Part shown: positions 1 to 6,862 of the stretch, one piece after another
Layout: each line of letters opens with the position of its first letter
Position numbering within the stretch: position 1 is the stretch's first letter
Assembly: GCA_028711205.1 (NCBI GenBank)
Contig: JAQTSP010000005.1
Coordinates: 1 to 25,438 of the forward strand
Reading direction: 5' to 3'
From: Eubacteriales bacterium
GTDB lineage: Bacteria > Bacillota > Clostridia > Christensenellales > SZUA-584
DNA length: 25,438 nt
The notes under the pieces: generated by a model
Told to the model about the DNA's origin: nothing
The model's input: the letters and a program-made list of their open reading frames with translations, nothing else
Databases searched by the model: none
Program-made: the position numbers and the translations under genes

Positions 1-23
1 TGATACGCAATTCTCTCTATCAT
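1..23 (-). CDS. Start of a leftward gene cut by the window edge
   Basis: Read on the minus strand, an ATG at 23-21 opens a frame that begins M-I-E-R-I-A-Y and runs off the window. A good ribosome binding site (AAAGGAG, 30-36) lies six bases before it. A near-consensus promoter sits further upstream at 112-140. Only seven residues are visible, so no function can be given. Confidence 0.6.
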
Positions 24-111
24 GCACAACTCCTTTCGGGCACAGATCGTATGAACAACGGCGGAGGATATCTCTGATGCCTTCCATGCCTTACTTTGTG
101 TATACAATTGC

Positions 112-140
112 ATTATACCAACCTTGCCAAAAGTTTACAA
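112..140 (-). promoter_or_regulatory. Sigma-A-type promoter for the leftward gene at the window start
   Basis: On the minus strand a -35 box TTGTAA (140-135) and a perfect -10 box TATAAT (117-112) are separated by 17 bases. Transcription would begin near 105 and leave a leader of about 80 nt before the ATG at 23. Confidence 0.6.
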
Positions 141-168
141 TGATAAATACCCCATTTTATCGTTCTTA

Positions 169-197
169 TTGACAATATCCGCTTAATTGTATATTAT
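169..197 (+). promoter_or_regulatory. Strong rightward sigma-A-type promoter
   Basis: TTGACA (169-174), a 17-base spacer and TATTAT (192-197) match the vegetative consensus closely. It is divergent from the promoter at 112-140 and points into the degraded reading frame at 255-605. The good promoter in front of a poor gene supports the idea that the gene has decayed. Confidence 0.6.
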
Positions 198-254
198 TGT
201 CATAAAATGTAATATTAGCTGTATGCCCTGCCGTTCAAACAACGGCTATACAAC

Positions 255-605
255 ATGAAAACATACAAAGCGCACCGTTCTCTTAAAGAAAAGTATCCCC
301 CGTCTTCGCCGTGTGGCTGCAATATCTGCCGGGCTTTTTGCACGCGTCCCGGATGGTGGACGGTCGATAAGGCGGCAGGCGCCATCCATGCCACGCAGAC
401 CTGGAAAGGGACTGGAATACGCCCGCGGGACGGACGCTGGTATCGGTGTGGTGCAACGCGAACGGGATCTGGAAACGTTACGGAATCTGATTCTTTAACT
501 CTTATGGATGCAATACTCCCCCATTTTATTCAGTATATCCATTTCTTATGCAGAATATACCTGGTTTCACATATTTTTTTCTTTTTTACCGGTTATTTGA
601 TATAA
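255..605 (+). pseudogene. Probable remnant of a Cys-rich metal-chelating-type small protein
   Basis: The first 45 or so codons encode a cluster with the pattern C-x-C-x2-C-x3-C followed by R-P-G-W-W-T-V. This resembles the N-terminus of small YkgJ-like putative zinc/iron-chelating proteins; the match is from memory and unproven. After about residue 48 the frame loses any recognisable character and ends in a low-complexity hydrophobic tail encoded by AT-rich DNA. No ribosome binding site precedes the ATG at 255. An overlapping frame (313-498) continues in Arg-rich sequence and may carry part of the original body after a frameshift. I read it as a degraded gene. It could also be chance coding in a 350-base stretch with no other gene. 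Confidence 0.3.
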
Positions 606-615
606 TAACTATAAT
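586..615 (+). promoter_or_regulatory. Possible promoter of the flavodoxin gene
   Basis: A perfect TATAAT (610-615) lies 25 bases before the flavodoxin start, with a poor -35 candidate TTACCG (586-591) 18 bases upstream. A second TATAAT at 601-606 is an alternative. The AT-rich context fits a promoter, but neither -35 is convincing. Confidence 0.3.
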
Positions 616-640
616 GTGAATATTCTAAGGAGGGTTTTTG

Positions 641-1096
641 ATGAAAACGCTTATCATTTATGATTCCGTGTTTGGCAATACGGAGAAATTAGCCAAAGCG
701 ATGGCTGATGCTTTGGGCGCGAAAGCGGCAAAACCGGCGGATATAACGCCGGACGATCTCGAAGGCTTAGAACTGCTGATCGCCGGGTCTCCGACGCGCG
801 CGTTTCATGCGCTGCCGTCCGTCGCCGGATTCATCAAGGGCCTTAAAAAAGGCAGCCTTGACGGCGTCAAAGTCGCGGCGTTCGATACAAGGATATCGCC
901 GGACGAGATCGGTTCCGGCGCGCTTAAAAAAATGGTGAAGATGTTCGGATACGCGGCGGAGCCCATATTAAAAGCCCTTGTTAAAAAAGGCGGCGCCGCG
1001 GTGTCGGCCGAAGGGTTTTTCGTTACGGACACAGAAGGACCGCTGAAAAATGAAGAAGAACATCGTGCTGTAAAATGGGCAAAAGAAATGGCCTAA
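641..1096 (+). CDS. Flavodoxin family protein
   Basis: A 151-residue cytoplasmic protein of ordinary single-domain flavodoxin length. It opens with the beta strand T-L-I-I-Y-D followed by the FMN phosphate-binding loop S-V-F-G-N-T-E-K (about residues 9-16) and a helix rich in Ala and Lys, the flavodoxin signature. The family carries one- or two-electron transfers using bound FMN; the partner here is unknown. The ATG at 641 follows AAGGAGGG (627-634) with six bases of spacing. A TTG one codon upstream would also extend the frame but is worse placed. It appears monocistronic: 176 bases and a separate strong promoter lie between it and the next gene. The loop has V-F where many flavodoxins have Thr, so the exact subfamily is open. 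Confidence 0.85.
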   Translation: MKTLIIYDSVFGNTEKLAKAMADALGAKAAKPADITPDDLEGLELLIAGSPTRAFHALPSVAGFIKGLKKGSLDGVKVAAFDTRISPDEIGSGALKKMVKMFGYAAEPILKALVKKGGAAVSAEGFFVTDTEGPLKNEEEHRAVKWAKEMA

Positions 1097-1111
1097 ACGC
1101 CCCTATGACCG

Positions 1112-1227
1112 GATTCATCTTATAGGATGCATCGTTTTGATTGATTCATCTGTGTAGCTATCTTTGACGTTGATTCATCTTAAAGGGAATCATTGACGTT
1201 GATTCATCTTAAAGGGAATCATTTGAC
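1112..1227 (+). repeat. Four-copy ~29-bp tandem repeat with internal dyads
   Basis: The core GATTCATCT recurs at 1112, 1143, 1172 and 1201, spaced 31, 29 and 29 bases. The last two copies are nearly identical and the first two have diverged. Copies three and four each contain an inverted repeat, TGATTC and GAATCA, around a 10-base centre. The array ends exactly at the -35 box of the SatD promoter (1223-1228), which suggests binding sites for a regulator. No identical copy was noticed elsewhere in the window. Confidence 0.75.
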
Positions 1228-1251
1228 AAAGCAGCGCCCATCGGATATACT
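1223..1251 (+). promoter_or_regulatory. Strong sigma-A promoter of the SatD-DUF3307 operon
   Basis: A perfect -35 TTGACA (1223-1228), a 17-base spacer and TATACT (1246-1251). Transcription would start near 1258, giving a leader of only about 15 nt that is mostly the ribosome binding site. The tandem repeat array abuts or overlaps the -35 box. Confidence 0.75.
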
Positions 1252-1272
1252 GACTATAAGGCGGTGATGTTT

Positions 1273-1950
1273 ATGTATTGCGCTCTTATCGGGGATATCA
1301 TCCACTCAAAAGAGATCATCAACCGGAAACAATTTCAAAACGATTTGTTAAGGACGCTGACCGAAATAAACAAGGATTATTCGGACGACATCGCGTCCAG
1401 TTTTACGATTACGCTGGGCGATGAGTTTCAGGCGCTGCTGAAAACCCCGCATCATCTCGTCCGCATGATAGAAACGATAAAAGAGGCGATATATCCCACA
1501 CGCGTGAGAATCGGCATCGGCATCGGCGATATGGTCACGGCGATCGACAAGTCCTCCGCACTTGGCGCGGACGGGCCGGCCTATAACTACGCAAGAGACA
1601 TTCTTTCAATGATCAAAGACAGCGAAGACAAATACGAGATGCCGGCGCGTGAAACAGGGATCATGAGCGGCGACAGAGCGGCCCGTTTTTCGGACAGCCT
1701 TATCAACGCTGCGTTTTCTCTCTGTACACTGACTGAAAAAAAGTGGTCGGCCAGTCAACGGCAAAAAATATACGCTTACATAAAATATAACAACGCCATG
1801 AACCAAAGGGAGATCGCGGACGAATTGGGCATCGGGCAGCCTGCCCTGCAAAAGGGCCTGGATCGTTCGGGTTACTATACCTACAGGTACGTGCTTGACG
1901 CAATTCAGAAAACGCTGACAGACAGCTGGAAGGAATACAATGATCAATAA
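1273..1950 (+). CDS. SatD family protein
   Basis: About 225 residues. The start M-Y-C-A-L-I-G-D-I-I-H-S-K, the following L-G-D-E-F-Q-A-L-L segment (about residues 54-62) and the R-I-G-I-G-I-G-D stretch are characteristic of the SatD family, named after a gene of the Streptococcus mutans secretion and acid tolerance locus. The C-terminus (about 165-200) has a helix-turn-helix look, M-N-Q-R-E-I-A-D-E-L-G-I, so DNA binding is possible. The biochemical role of the family is not established. I chose the ATG at 1273 because AAGGCGGTGAT (1259-1269) matches the anti-SD sequence and would be consumed if the GTG at 1264 were used. The end overlaps the start of the DUF3307 gene by 11 bases, so the two are translationally coupled. 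This pairing is common in Firmicutes. Confidence 0.8.
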   Translation: MYCALIGDIIHSKEIINRKQFQNDLLRTLTEINKDYSDDIASSFTITLGDEFQALLKTPHHLVRMIETIKEAIYPTRVRIGIGIGDMVTAIDKSSALGADGPAYNYARDILSMIKDSEDKYEMPARETGIMSGDRAARFSDSLINAAFSLCTLTEKKWSASQRQKIYAYIKYNNAMNQREIADELGIGQPALQKGLDRSGYYTYRYVLDAIQKTLTDSWKEYNDQ

Positions 1951-2710
1951 CTGGTTTTATCTGTTTCTGACCGCGCATGTATTGGGAGATTTTTATTTTC
2001 AGACGGATACGGTCGCACGCAAGAAAAACACGCATCCGCATTGGCGGTGGCTGCATTTCGCGCTGTATACGGCCATCGCATTTGCCGCCGTCATACCCGT
2101 ATGGTCGGCGCCGGCCGTATTTTGCGCAGCGGCGGTGGCGGCTTCTCATATCATCATCGATCTCATAAAGGTACTGATATGCAAGATAAAACCCGAATGC
2201 GAAGAAAAGCACGCGTGCTGGATTTACGGTGCCGACCAGATACTTCATGTCACGTTGATACTTGCCATATGTGCATGGTTTTATATGCGTTTCGGCAATC
2301 CGGGCATCGTTGCATTTGTCGCACGGCCGGTAAGCGCGCTCGGTATTCATCCCATAGAGATATTGAAAGGCCTGCTGCTTGTGCTGCTGATCTGCAAACC
2401 CGTCAACATCACATTCAACAAGCTGTTCTCTCATTACAGGCCATCTGAAGTTGAATCGGCCGAAAAACCTGAAGATGCACAGTCCACAGCGGCCACAAAA
2501 GCGGGCGCAACCATCGGCTTTCTTGAGCGGCTGATCATCGTCGTACTGCTCGGCATCGGCGAATATGCCTCGATCGGGCTGATACTGGCAGCGAAATCCA
2601 TCGTCAGATACAGCAAGATCGCCGAAAACAGGGCGTTTGGCGAATACTACCTGATCGGCACGCTGTTCAGCGTGCTGTCAGCGCTTGGGCTGTTTTTTCT
2701 CATCCGGTAA
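1940..2710 (+). CDS. DUF3307 family membrane protein
   Basis: 256 residues, polytopic. The N-terminus carries the DUF3307 signature: an L-x3-H-V-L-G-D-F-Y-F-Q-T-D stretch (about 9-22), then conserved W-L-H at the start of the second helix, H-I-I-I-D-L-I-K (about 70-77) and a D-Q-I-L-H motif (about 94-98). These His and Asp residues in or near membrane helices suggest a metal or phosphate-chemistry site, which is inference. Further hydrophobic segments lie at about 130-155, 195-220 and 235-255, separated by a soluble Glu/Ala/Thr-rich loop. It starts inside the last codons of the SatD gene with a GGAAGGA ribosome binding site there. Function is unknown. The fixed linkage to SatD suggests a joint role, perhaps in stress or envelope physiology. 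Confidence 0.8.
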   Translation: MINNWFYLFLTAHVLGDFYFQTDTVARKKNTHPHWRWLHFALYTAIAFAAVIPVWSAPAVFCAAAVAASHIIIDLIKVLICKIKPECEEKHACWIYGADQILHVTLILAICAWFYMRFGNPGIVAFVARPVSALGIHPIEILKGLLLVLLICKPVNITFNKLFSHYRPSEVESAEKPEDAQSTAATKAGATIGFLERLIIVVLLGIGEYASIGLILAAKSIVRYSKIAENRAFGEYYLIGTLFSVLSALGLFFLIR

Positions 2711-2736
2711 TGCATACAAGCATGATATGGTTTCAT

Positions 2737-2765
2737 TTGATTTAAGCGCAGAACATGCGTATAAT
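2737..2765 (+). promoter_or_regulatory. Promoter of the TEPT-linker lipoprotein
   Basis: TTGATT (2737-2742), a 17-base spacer and TATAAT (2760-2765). The predicted transcript starts near 2772, about 45 bases before the ATG at 2816. Confidence 0.65.
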
Positions 2766-2815
2766 TTGGATATAAGAGTTTGCTGGACCAAAAAAACTTT
2801 TTTGGAGGGGATGAT

Positions 2816-3469
2816 ATGAAAAAAGCCTTGATATTGCTGGTATGCCTACTGATGATACTGTCGCTTGGCGCATGTAAGATCATCTTAAGCACGGACGATG
2901 AACCTTCGGAATCCGAAACAGCCGAAGCGACCGAAGAGCCGACATCAGAACCCACAACCGAGCCGACAACCGAGCCGACAACCGAACCGACACCAACGTT
3001 AACGCCCGAACTGACACCCATCGGCATGAGCCCCGACCCTGTCAATACGGCTTCGTTTTATTCGAGCTACGCGTTTATGGTTTCTTATGACCCGGCGCGC
3101 GGATGGGCGGATTTTGATTATTTCGAGATGCTGACGGGAGACGACGCCGTCGACTGGATGGTCGCGCACGAAGGATATACGCTTGCCGAGGCGCAGGCCA
3201 TCGTTTCAGAATGGGGAGACGGTGAATACTGGCTCAAAAACACAAACACGACGCTTAGAACGATCGACTTGAAAGACGTGCCCATCAAGCTGATGTTTCT
3301 TCCTGACGGTACGCAGGTGCCCGACAGCGTTCCCGTCGACTCGGATGTCAGCGACGTTTTTGCGCTCTACAACCTTGACCCCGATTATCTGTACGAATAC
3401 TTTTTCTTCTATATCCACGTGGACGCGGACGGCAATGTCACGCTGGTGGAGCAGGTCTACTGGTGCTGA
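2816..3469 (+). CDS. Secreted lipoprotein with Thr/Glu/Pro linker
   Basis: 217 residues from the ATG at 2816, which follows GGAGGGG (2804-2810). An upstream in-frame TTG would place the ribosome binding site inside the gene. The N-terminus M-K-K-A-L-I-L-L-V-C plus a hydrophobic core ends in a lipobox L-G-A-C, so Cys21 or so should be lipidated and the protein anchored outside the membrane. An acidic, Thr/Glu/Pro repeat linker (about residues 35-65) leads to a C-terminal domain of about 150 residues rich in Asp, Tyr and Trp, which I do not recognise. It includes a stretch resembling the protein's own spacing of aromatic and acidic residues but no catalytic motif. It has its own promoter and a terminator at 3488. 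Likely a wall-exposed binding or structural protein; the substrate is unknown. Confidence 0.8.
   Translation: MKKALILLVCLLMILSLGACKIILSTDDEPSESETAEATEEPTSEPTTEPTTEPTTEPTPTLTPELTPIGMSPDPVNTASFYSSYAFMVSYDPARGWADFDYFEMLTGDDAVDWMVAHEGYTLAEAQAIVSEWGDGEYWLKNTNTTLRTIDLKDVPIKLMFLPDGTQVPDSVPVDSDVSDVFALYNLDPDYLYEYFFFYIHVDADGNVTLVEQVYWC
2936..2992 (+). repeat. 12-bp coding repeat encoding T-E-P-T units
   Basis: Imperfect tandem units of the form ACCGAGCCGACA encode the Thr-Glu-Pro-Thr linker of the lipoprotein. Neighbouring units are nearly identical at the DNA level, so copy number could change by slippage without breaking the frame. Confidence 0.7.
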
Positions 3470-3487
3470 GAAACGCGCATACTTTTT

Positions 3488-3514
3488 AAGGCGGCTTTAT
3501 GGCCGCCTTTTTTA
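3488..3514 (+). terminator. Rho-independent terminator after the lipoprotein
   Basis: The stem GGCGGC/GCCGCC (3490-3495 and 3502-3507) encloses a six-base loop and is followed by a run of T. It sits 18 bases after the stop codon at 3469. Flanking AA/TT extends the stem by two pairs. Confidence 0.85.
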
Positions 3515-3536
3515 TTAAATAAAATTTAAAGGAAGC

Positions 3537-3582
3537 GGCAAATGAAGAAAGTGCCACAGCAACGGGCACCTTCCTATTTGCC
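3537..3582. repeat. Imperfect 46-nt hairpin between convergent lipoproteins
   Basis: The arms begin GGCAAAT and end ATTTGCC, with a second paired block GTGCC/GGGCAC near the apex and a few mismatches between. The plus strand also holds a 14-codon frame starting at 3543 after AAAGGA. That is probably chance. The structure could be a transcript end or a small extragenic element. Confidence 0.5.
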
Positions 3583-3587
3583 ATGAA

Positions 3588-3610
3588 CTAAAGCTGACTT
3601 TAGCTTTTTT
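3588..3610 (+). terminator. Weak terminator-like hairpin, convergent region
   Basis: CTAAAG and CTTTAG (3588-3593, 3598-3603) form a six-pair stem with a four-base loop followed by CTTTTTT on the plus strand. It abuts the stop codon of the leftward lipoprotein at 3609. It may serve as a second stop for rightward transcription. The leftward direction lacks a good T-run. Confidence 0.45.
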
Positions 3611-3863
3611 ATGGTGTCACGTTCGGTGAAGCTGTCGCCAGCGGCGATGTGGTCACAGTCGCCGTTCCCGCGGGCAGCGTCAACGTCGGGCTTACCGTCA
3701 TCGTCGGTACTGTCGTTGTTGTCGGCTTAACGGTCGTCGTCGCCTTGATGGTCGTTGTCGGCACCACCGTTGTCGTTGGCTGCGCATTTTTGTTATTTCC
3801 GCATCCCGCGAAAAGCGCTGCAAACACGATGATCACCAATATAGCAATAATCAGTTTTTTCAT
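3609..3863 (-). CDS. Short Thr/Pro-rich lipoprotein
   Basis: 84 residues from the ATG at 3863, preceded by AAAGGAGGCG (3870-3879). An upstream ATG (3896) exists but lies before this site. The signal peptide M-K-K-L-I-I-A-I-L-V ends in a lipobox F-A-G-C. After the Cys and a short Asn/Lys stretch, the rest of the protein is almost only Thr, Pro, Val and Ser, with Thr-Thr-Thr and V-P-T units. There is no folded domain. It looks like a lipid-anchored wall-spanning stalk without a head, or a truncated lipoprotein that has lost its C-terminal domain. The stop codon lies next to a hairpin, so no remaining domain is visible downstream. It is leftward, convergent with the gene ending at 3469. Confidence 0.65.
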   Translation of the reverse strand: MKKLIIAILVIIVFAALFAGCGNNKNAQPTTTVVPTTTIKATTTVKPTTTTVPTMTVSPTLTLPAGTATVTTSPLATASPNVTP

Positions 3864-3942
3864 TCTATTCGCCTCCTTTGCCATTATTTTTAGCAAAGAC
3901 AGGCGTAATTATGAATATCGGCTGCTTGAAAAATCAGGTATT

Positions 3943-5571
3943 TTATTTTCCGATAAATTCGCGCAGTATGCTCTGCGGCGGAATCGCGTCCTCGTCGCGG
4001 GCGCTTAAAAAATAATTCAAAAATTTTAAAAGGCTCAGCGCCTCCGGATAGTTTGGCATATCGGGCGTAAACCGCCTCAGCTCGCTGTAGCAGTGTCTTT
4101 TGAGTATCAGCGGCTCATACAAAAGCGTCGAGTTGAACATCACATCCGCCGTTTCCTGGTAGGGCAGTATATATTTGTACTCGCCTCTGCGCACCGAATC
4201 CCATGCGGCAAATGTATGGGCAAATGAATAACCGCGCGTGCGTTTGTCCCTTGCAAGCCGCCTGAGGAGCCGCAGGTCTTCGGGAAAAACGACGCTGTGG
4301 TCGTCAATATTGAGCGCTGTCAAAGGCGATATGAATATTTTAAACTTCATATTTGCGGGTATGTCTTTTGTCATCGTGTCGTTCAAGCCGTGAATGCCTT
4401 CGATGATCAGTATGTCGCCGTCGATGCGAAAATCTTCGCACTGATCTTTTCTTTCTCCTGTGACAAAATCGAATTTGGGCATCCGGGCCGTCTCGCCCAT
4501 AAGCAGCGCGGCAAGATCGGCGTTCAGCTTTGCCAGATCCAGCGCATCGAGGCACTCAAAATCGATATCGCCGTTTTCACCCGTTGGCATATCCGCCCTG
4601 TTTTTATAGTAGTCGTCAATGGATATCGGCCGGCATTTTTTGCCGAGTACGCGAAGATGCACCGCGAGCCTTGACGCGAACGTCGTCTTGCCCGAAGAAG
4701 ACGGCCCGGCGATCAGCACGACGCGCGCTTTTTTCCTGCCGGCAATCTCTCCCGCGATATCCGCTATCGTCTTCTCGTGCAGCGCCTCGTTCACATTGAT
4801 AAAATCAGTGATCTCGCCGCGAAGAAGCATGTTGTTGATATCCGCCACGTACGAGGCCGACAATACGCCTGCCCATTTTTCCGCCTGGGCAAAGACGGCC
4901 GCATACTTTGGCTGGTCGATGATCGCCGTCCCGGCCTCTGTATACGGTGACGGGAATTTGAGCATAAAACCGCTTGCGTACAAAAAAAGCCGGGCGCCTT
5001 TCAAATACCCCGCGCTTTTTGGCATGATGCCGTGAAAATAGTTCCTTCTCCCGTCAAATGAATACAGGTTGTAATAATCGAACGGACGAAATGCCAAAAT
5101 CTCCGCCTTTTTTATCAGCCCTTCTTCAAGAATGATCTTTTTTGCCGCGTCGACGCTCATCCTTTGCGGTACAAAGTCTTTATCCTCCGCAATATATTCG
5201 TCCATCTTTTTCTGAAGTACCGCCACATCGTTCGCCGTTACTTTGCCGAGCCCGCAGTAGACACCGCCGCACAGCATATGATCGACCAGAAGCGCACGCT
5301 TCGGGAAAAGCGCTTTGGCCGCGCAGTACAGCAGAAACGTCGCGCCTCTGAGAAACACCCGCGACGCCTGTTCGTTCTCAAACGGCGACAGGAACCGCAC
5401 CTTCGCGTCTTTTTTCGGCACGTCCGCAAGCGATACGAGGCTGCCGTCCATCAGCGCGCATATCGCGTGCGGCTCAGAATCCGCCGCGATGTCGCATAGA
5501 CGCGTGCCCTCTTCTGCCAGGAATTTCTCCGTGTTCACGCCGTCCCGCAAAACGTAAAAATAGTCTTTCAT
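3943..5571 (-). CDS. Uridine kinase-like protein with TGS/tRNA-synthetase-like N-terminus
   Basis: 542 residues. The C-terminal half has a P-loop A-G-P-S-S-S-G-K-T-T (about 288-297) and an I-S-I-D-D-Y-Y motif (about 315-321), the signature of the uridine kinase/phosphoribulokinase family, which phosphorylates uridine or cytidine with ATP or GTP. The first ~60 residues look like a TGS domain, and about 75-240 resembles the second additional domain of threonyl- and alanyl-tRNA synthetases. This fused architecture and length are typical of a clostridial family usually annotated as nucleoside kinase; its true substrate is not settled. The editing-domain metal motif H-x3-H is not evident (H-M-L-C-G-G instead), so the N-terminal part is probably not catalytic. 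The ATG at 5571 follows a GGCGGGGG site. It is monocistronic and divergent from the L,D-transpeptidase gene. Confidence 0.8.
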   Translation of the reverse strand: MKDYFYVLRDGVNTEKFLAEEGTRLCDIAADSEPHAICALMDGSLVSLADVPKKDAKVRFLSPFENEQASRVFLRGATFLLYCAAKALFPKRALLVDHMLCGGVYCGLGKVTANDVAVLQKKMDEYIAEDKDFVPQRMSVDAAKKIILEEGLIKKAEILAFRPFDYYNLYSFDGRRNYFHGIMPKSAGYLKGARLFLYASGFMLKFPSPYTEAGTAIIDQPKYAAVFAQAEKWAGVLSASYVADINNMLLRGEITDFINVNEALHEKTIADIAGEIAGRKKARVVLIAGPSSSGKTTFASRLAVHLRVLGKKCRPISIDDYYKNRADMPTGENGDIDFECLDALDLAKLNADLAALLMGETARMPKFDFVTGERKDQCEDFRIDGDILIIEGIHGLNDTMTKDIPANMKFKIFISPLTALNIDDHSVVFPEDLRLLRRLARDKRTRGYSFAHTFAAWDSVRRGEYKYILPYQETADVMFNSTLLYEPLILKRHCYSELRRFTPDMPNYPEALSLLKFLNYFLSARDEDAIPPQSILREFIGK

Positions 5572-5602
5572 ACCCCCGCCTTATTGACTGTTATTTTCTT
5601 AT

Positions 5603-5631
5603 AGTATAATCCAACACGTCGGCTTTTTCTA
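5603..5631 (-). promoter_or_regulatory. Possible promoter of the uridine kinase-like gene
   Basis: On the minus strand a good -10 TATACT (5608-5603) has only a weak -35, TAGAAA (5631-5626), 17 bases upstream. It would give a leader of about 25 nt. Confidence 0.3.
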
Positions 5632-5721
5632 CATATATCCGCCAAATTTTTCGCGCTCCTGTGCGGCCATGCGCAAGACGGTTAAAAATATTACGATTTG
5701 TTGAATTTTTGGCAGCGCATT

Positions 5722-5750
5722 TTGACTTGATACTCAAATTACTATATGAT
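5722..5750 (+). promoter_or_regulatory. Promoter of the L,D-transpeptidase gene
   Basis: TTGACT (5722-5727), a 17-base spacer and TATGAT (5745-5750). The predicted start near 5757 gives a leader of about 43 nt to the TTG at 5800. It also excludes the upstream ATG at 5746 as a start, because that codon lies inside the -10 box. Confidence 0.7.
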
Positions 5751-5799
5751 ATGTAAAGATATATTTTGTTATACCATGTTATTATTTGGAGGGGTGTTG

Positions 5800-6768
5800 T
5801 TGAAGAAGTCTTCTGTGATTGCTTTTATACTTGAATGCATCGCCATTGCCGTTGTGATTTGCGCAGTGGCTGGTTTTTTCAGGGCGGATACTGCTCAGCA
5901 CGGTGCAGAGATCGCCGCAAACACCGCGGCCGAACCCGCGGCCGAACCGACAGCCGAACCCACGGCCGAACCGACAGCCGAACCTGCGCCGGAGCCGGCG
6001 TCCGTGCCCGACCCTGAACCGCTCGGCATCGAGAAACAGGAGATAACGTTTGCGATGCTGGCGCCCACGACAACGATGGAATTCGCCGAGCTCGTCGGCG
6101 ACAACGGCGTCTATGAAGACGAAACAGAGATACCGCCACTGCCGTCATGCGACACATACAAGCTCGTCATCAACGAATACTGGCAGTTCGCAACGGTCTT
6201 CAAACAGGACGACAACGGAGAATATACGGTTCCGGTACGCTATATCATCGTGACGTCAGGAAAATCTTCGACCCCCACGCCAAAAGGCACGTTTTCGATG
6301 GACGATGATTATGTGCGGTTCGGGCTCTTCAGCTGCGGTGTATACGGCCAGTACTGGCGGCAGATTACACGCGCTTTTTACACCCACTCCTTGCTTTATA
6401 CGCGCAGAAACGCCAACACCTATACGAGCTCATACACTTTGCTCGGTACGCGCGGGTCGCACGGATGCGTGCGCATGATGGTGCCCGACGCAAGATGGAT
6501 CTATTACAACATCGCGCCCGGCACGACCGTCGATATTATCCGTGGCGACAAAGAAGACGATCAGGCCGCCGCGATCAAGGCGCAGCTCATCTTCCCCGCA
6601 AAACCCGACACGCGTCCGGGGCTTGTTGCCGGCGAGATACCCGTCACCGAGGCATGGGCCGGATGGGAAGGCAACGCGTACGCGCAGTATCAGGAATACC
6701 TCGAGTCGCTGGAGCCTGATACAGAACAAATGGAGAGTAGCGAAGAATCCATCGAAGGGGAAGCGTAA
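5800..6768 (+). CDS. Membrane-anchored L,D-transpeptidase (YkuD domain)
   Basis: 322 residues from a TTG at 5800, placed five bases after GGAGGGG (5788-5794). One membrane segment (about residues 6-27) is followed by an Ala-Glu-Pro-Thr repeat linker (about 43-68) and an extracellular domain. The catalytic motif S-H-G-C-V-R is at 220-225 with Cys223 as nucleophile, and His196 lies upstream as expected in YkuD enzymes. These form 3-3 cross-links between peptidoglycan stem peptides or attach proteins to them, and resist most beta-lactams. The C-terminal ~70 residues after the domain are acidic and of unknown role. There is no peptidoglycan-binding domain; the linker alone would carry the active site into the wall. 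Downstream a short-stem terminator (6863) separates it from the ABC genes. Confidence 0.85.
   Translation: MKKSSVIAFILECIAIAVVICAVAGFFRADTAQHGAEIAANTAAEPAAEPTAEPTAEPTAEPAPEPASVPDPEPLGIEKQEITFAMLAPTTTMEFAELVGDNGVYEDETEIPPLPSCDTYKLVINEYWQFATVFKQDDNGEYTVPVRYIIVTSGKSSTPTPKGTFSMDDDYVRFGLFSCGVYGQYWRQITRAFYTHSLLYTRRNANTYTSSYTLLGTRGSHGCVRMMVPDARWIYYNIAPGTTVDIIRGDKEDDQAAAIKAQLIFPAKPDTRPGLVAGEIPVTEAWAGWEGNAYAQYQEYLESLEPDTEQMESSEESIEGEA
5929..5988 (+). repeat. 12-bp coding repeat encoding A-E-P-T units
   Basis: About five units of the form GCCGAACCGACA encode the Ala-Glu-Pro-Thr/Ala linker of the L,D-transpeptidase. Two sub-versions alternate, which suggests a 24-bp duplication. Confidence 0.7.
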
Positions 6769-6862
6769 ATAAGCACCCTTGATTTTATTTCGGTAATGTT
6801 TCCCGCCATCGCCAACCATGTTTACAGTTTCGAGCAGGGTAATATTTTTGCATCCGTTCCTG

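Noticed and set aside
1112..1227. CRISPR-like array
   Set aside because: The units are contiguous with no unique spacers of constant length; they form a tandem direct repeat next to a promoter.
1703..2434. Leftward frame of 243 codons across the SatD and DUF3307 genes
   Set aside because: It spans two family-recognisable genes on the other strand and has no start signal.
3543..3587. Fourteen-codon frame in the hairpin between lipoproteins
   Set aside because: Very short, inside a structured element, and no family resemblance despite an AAAGGA upstream.
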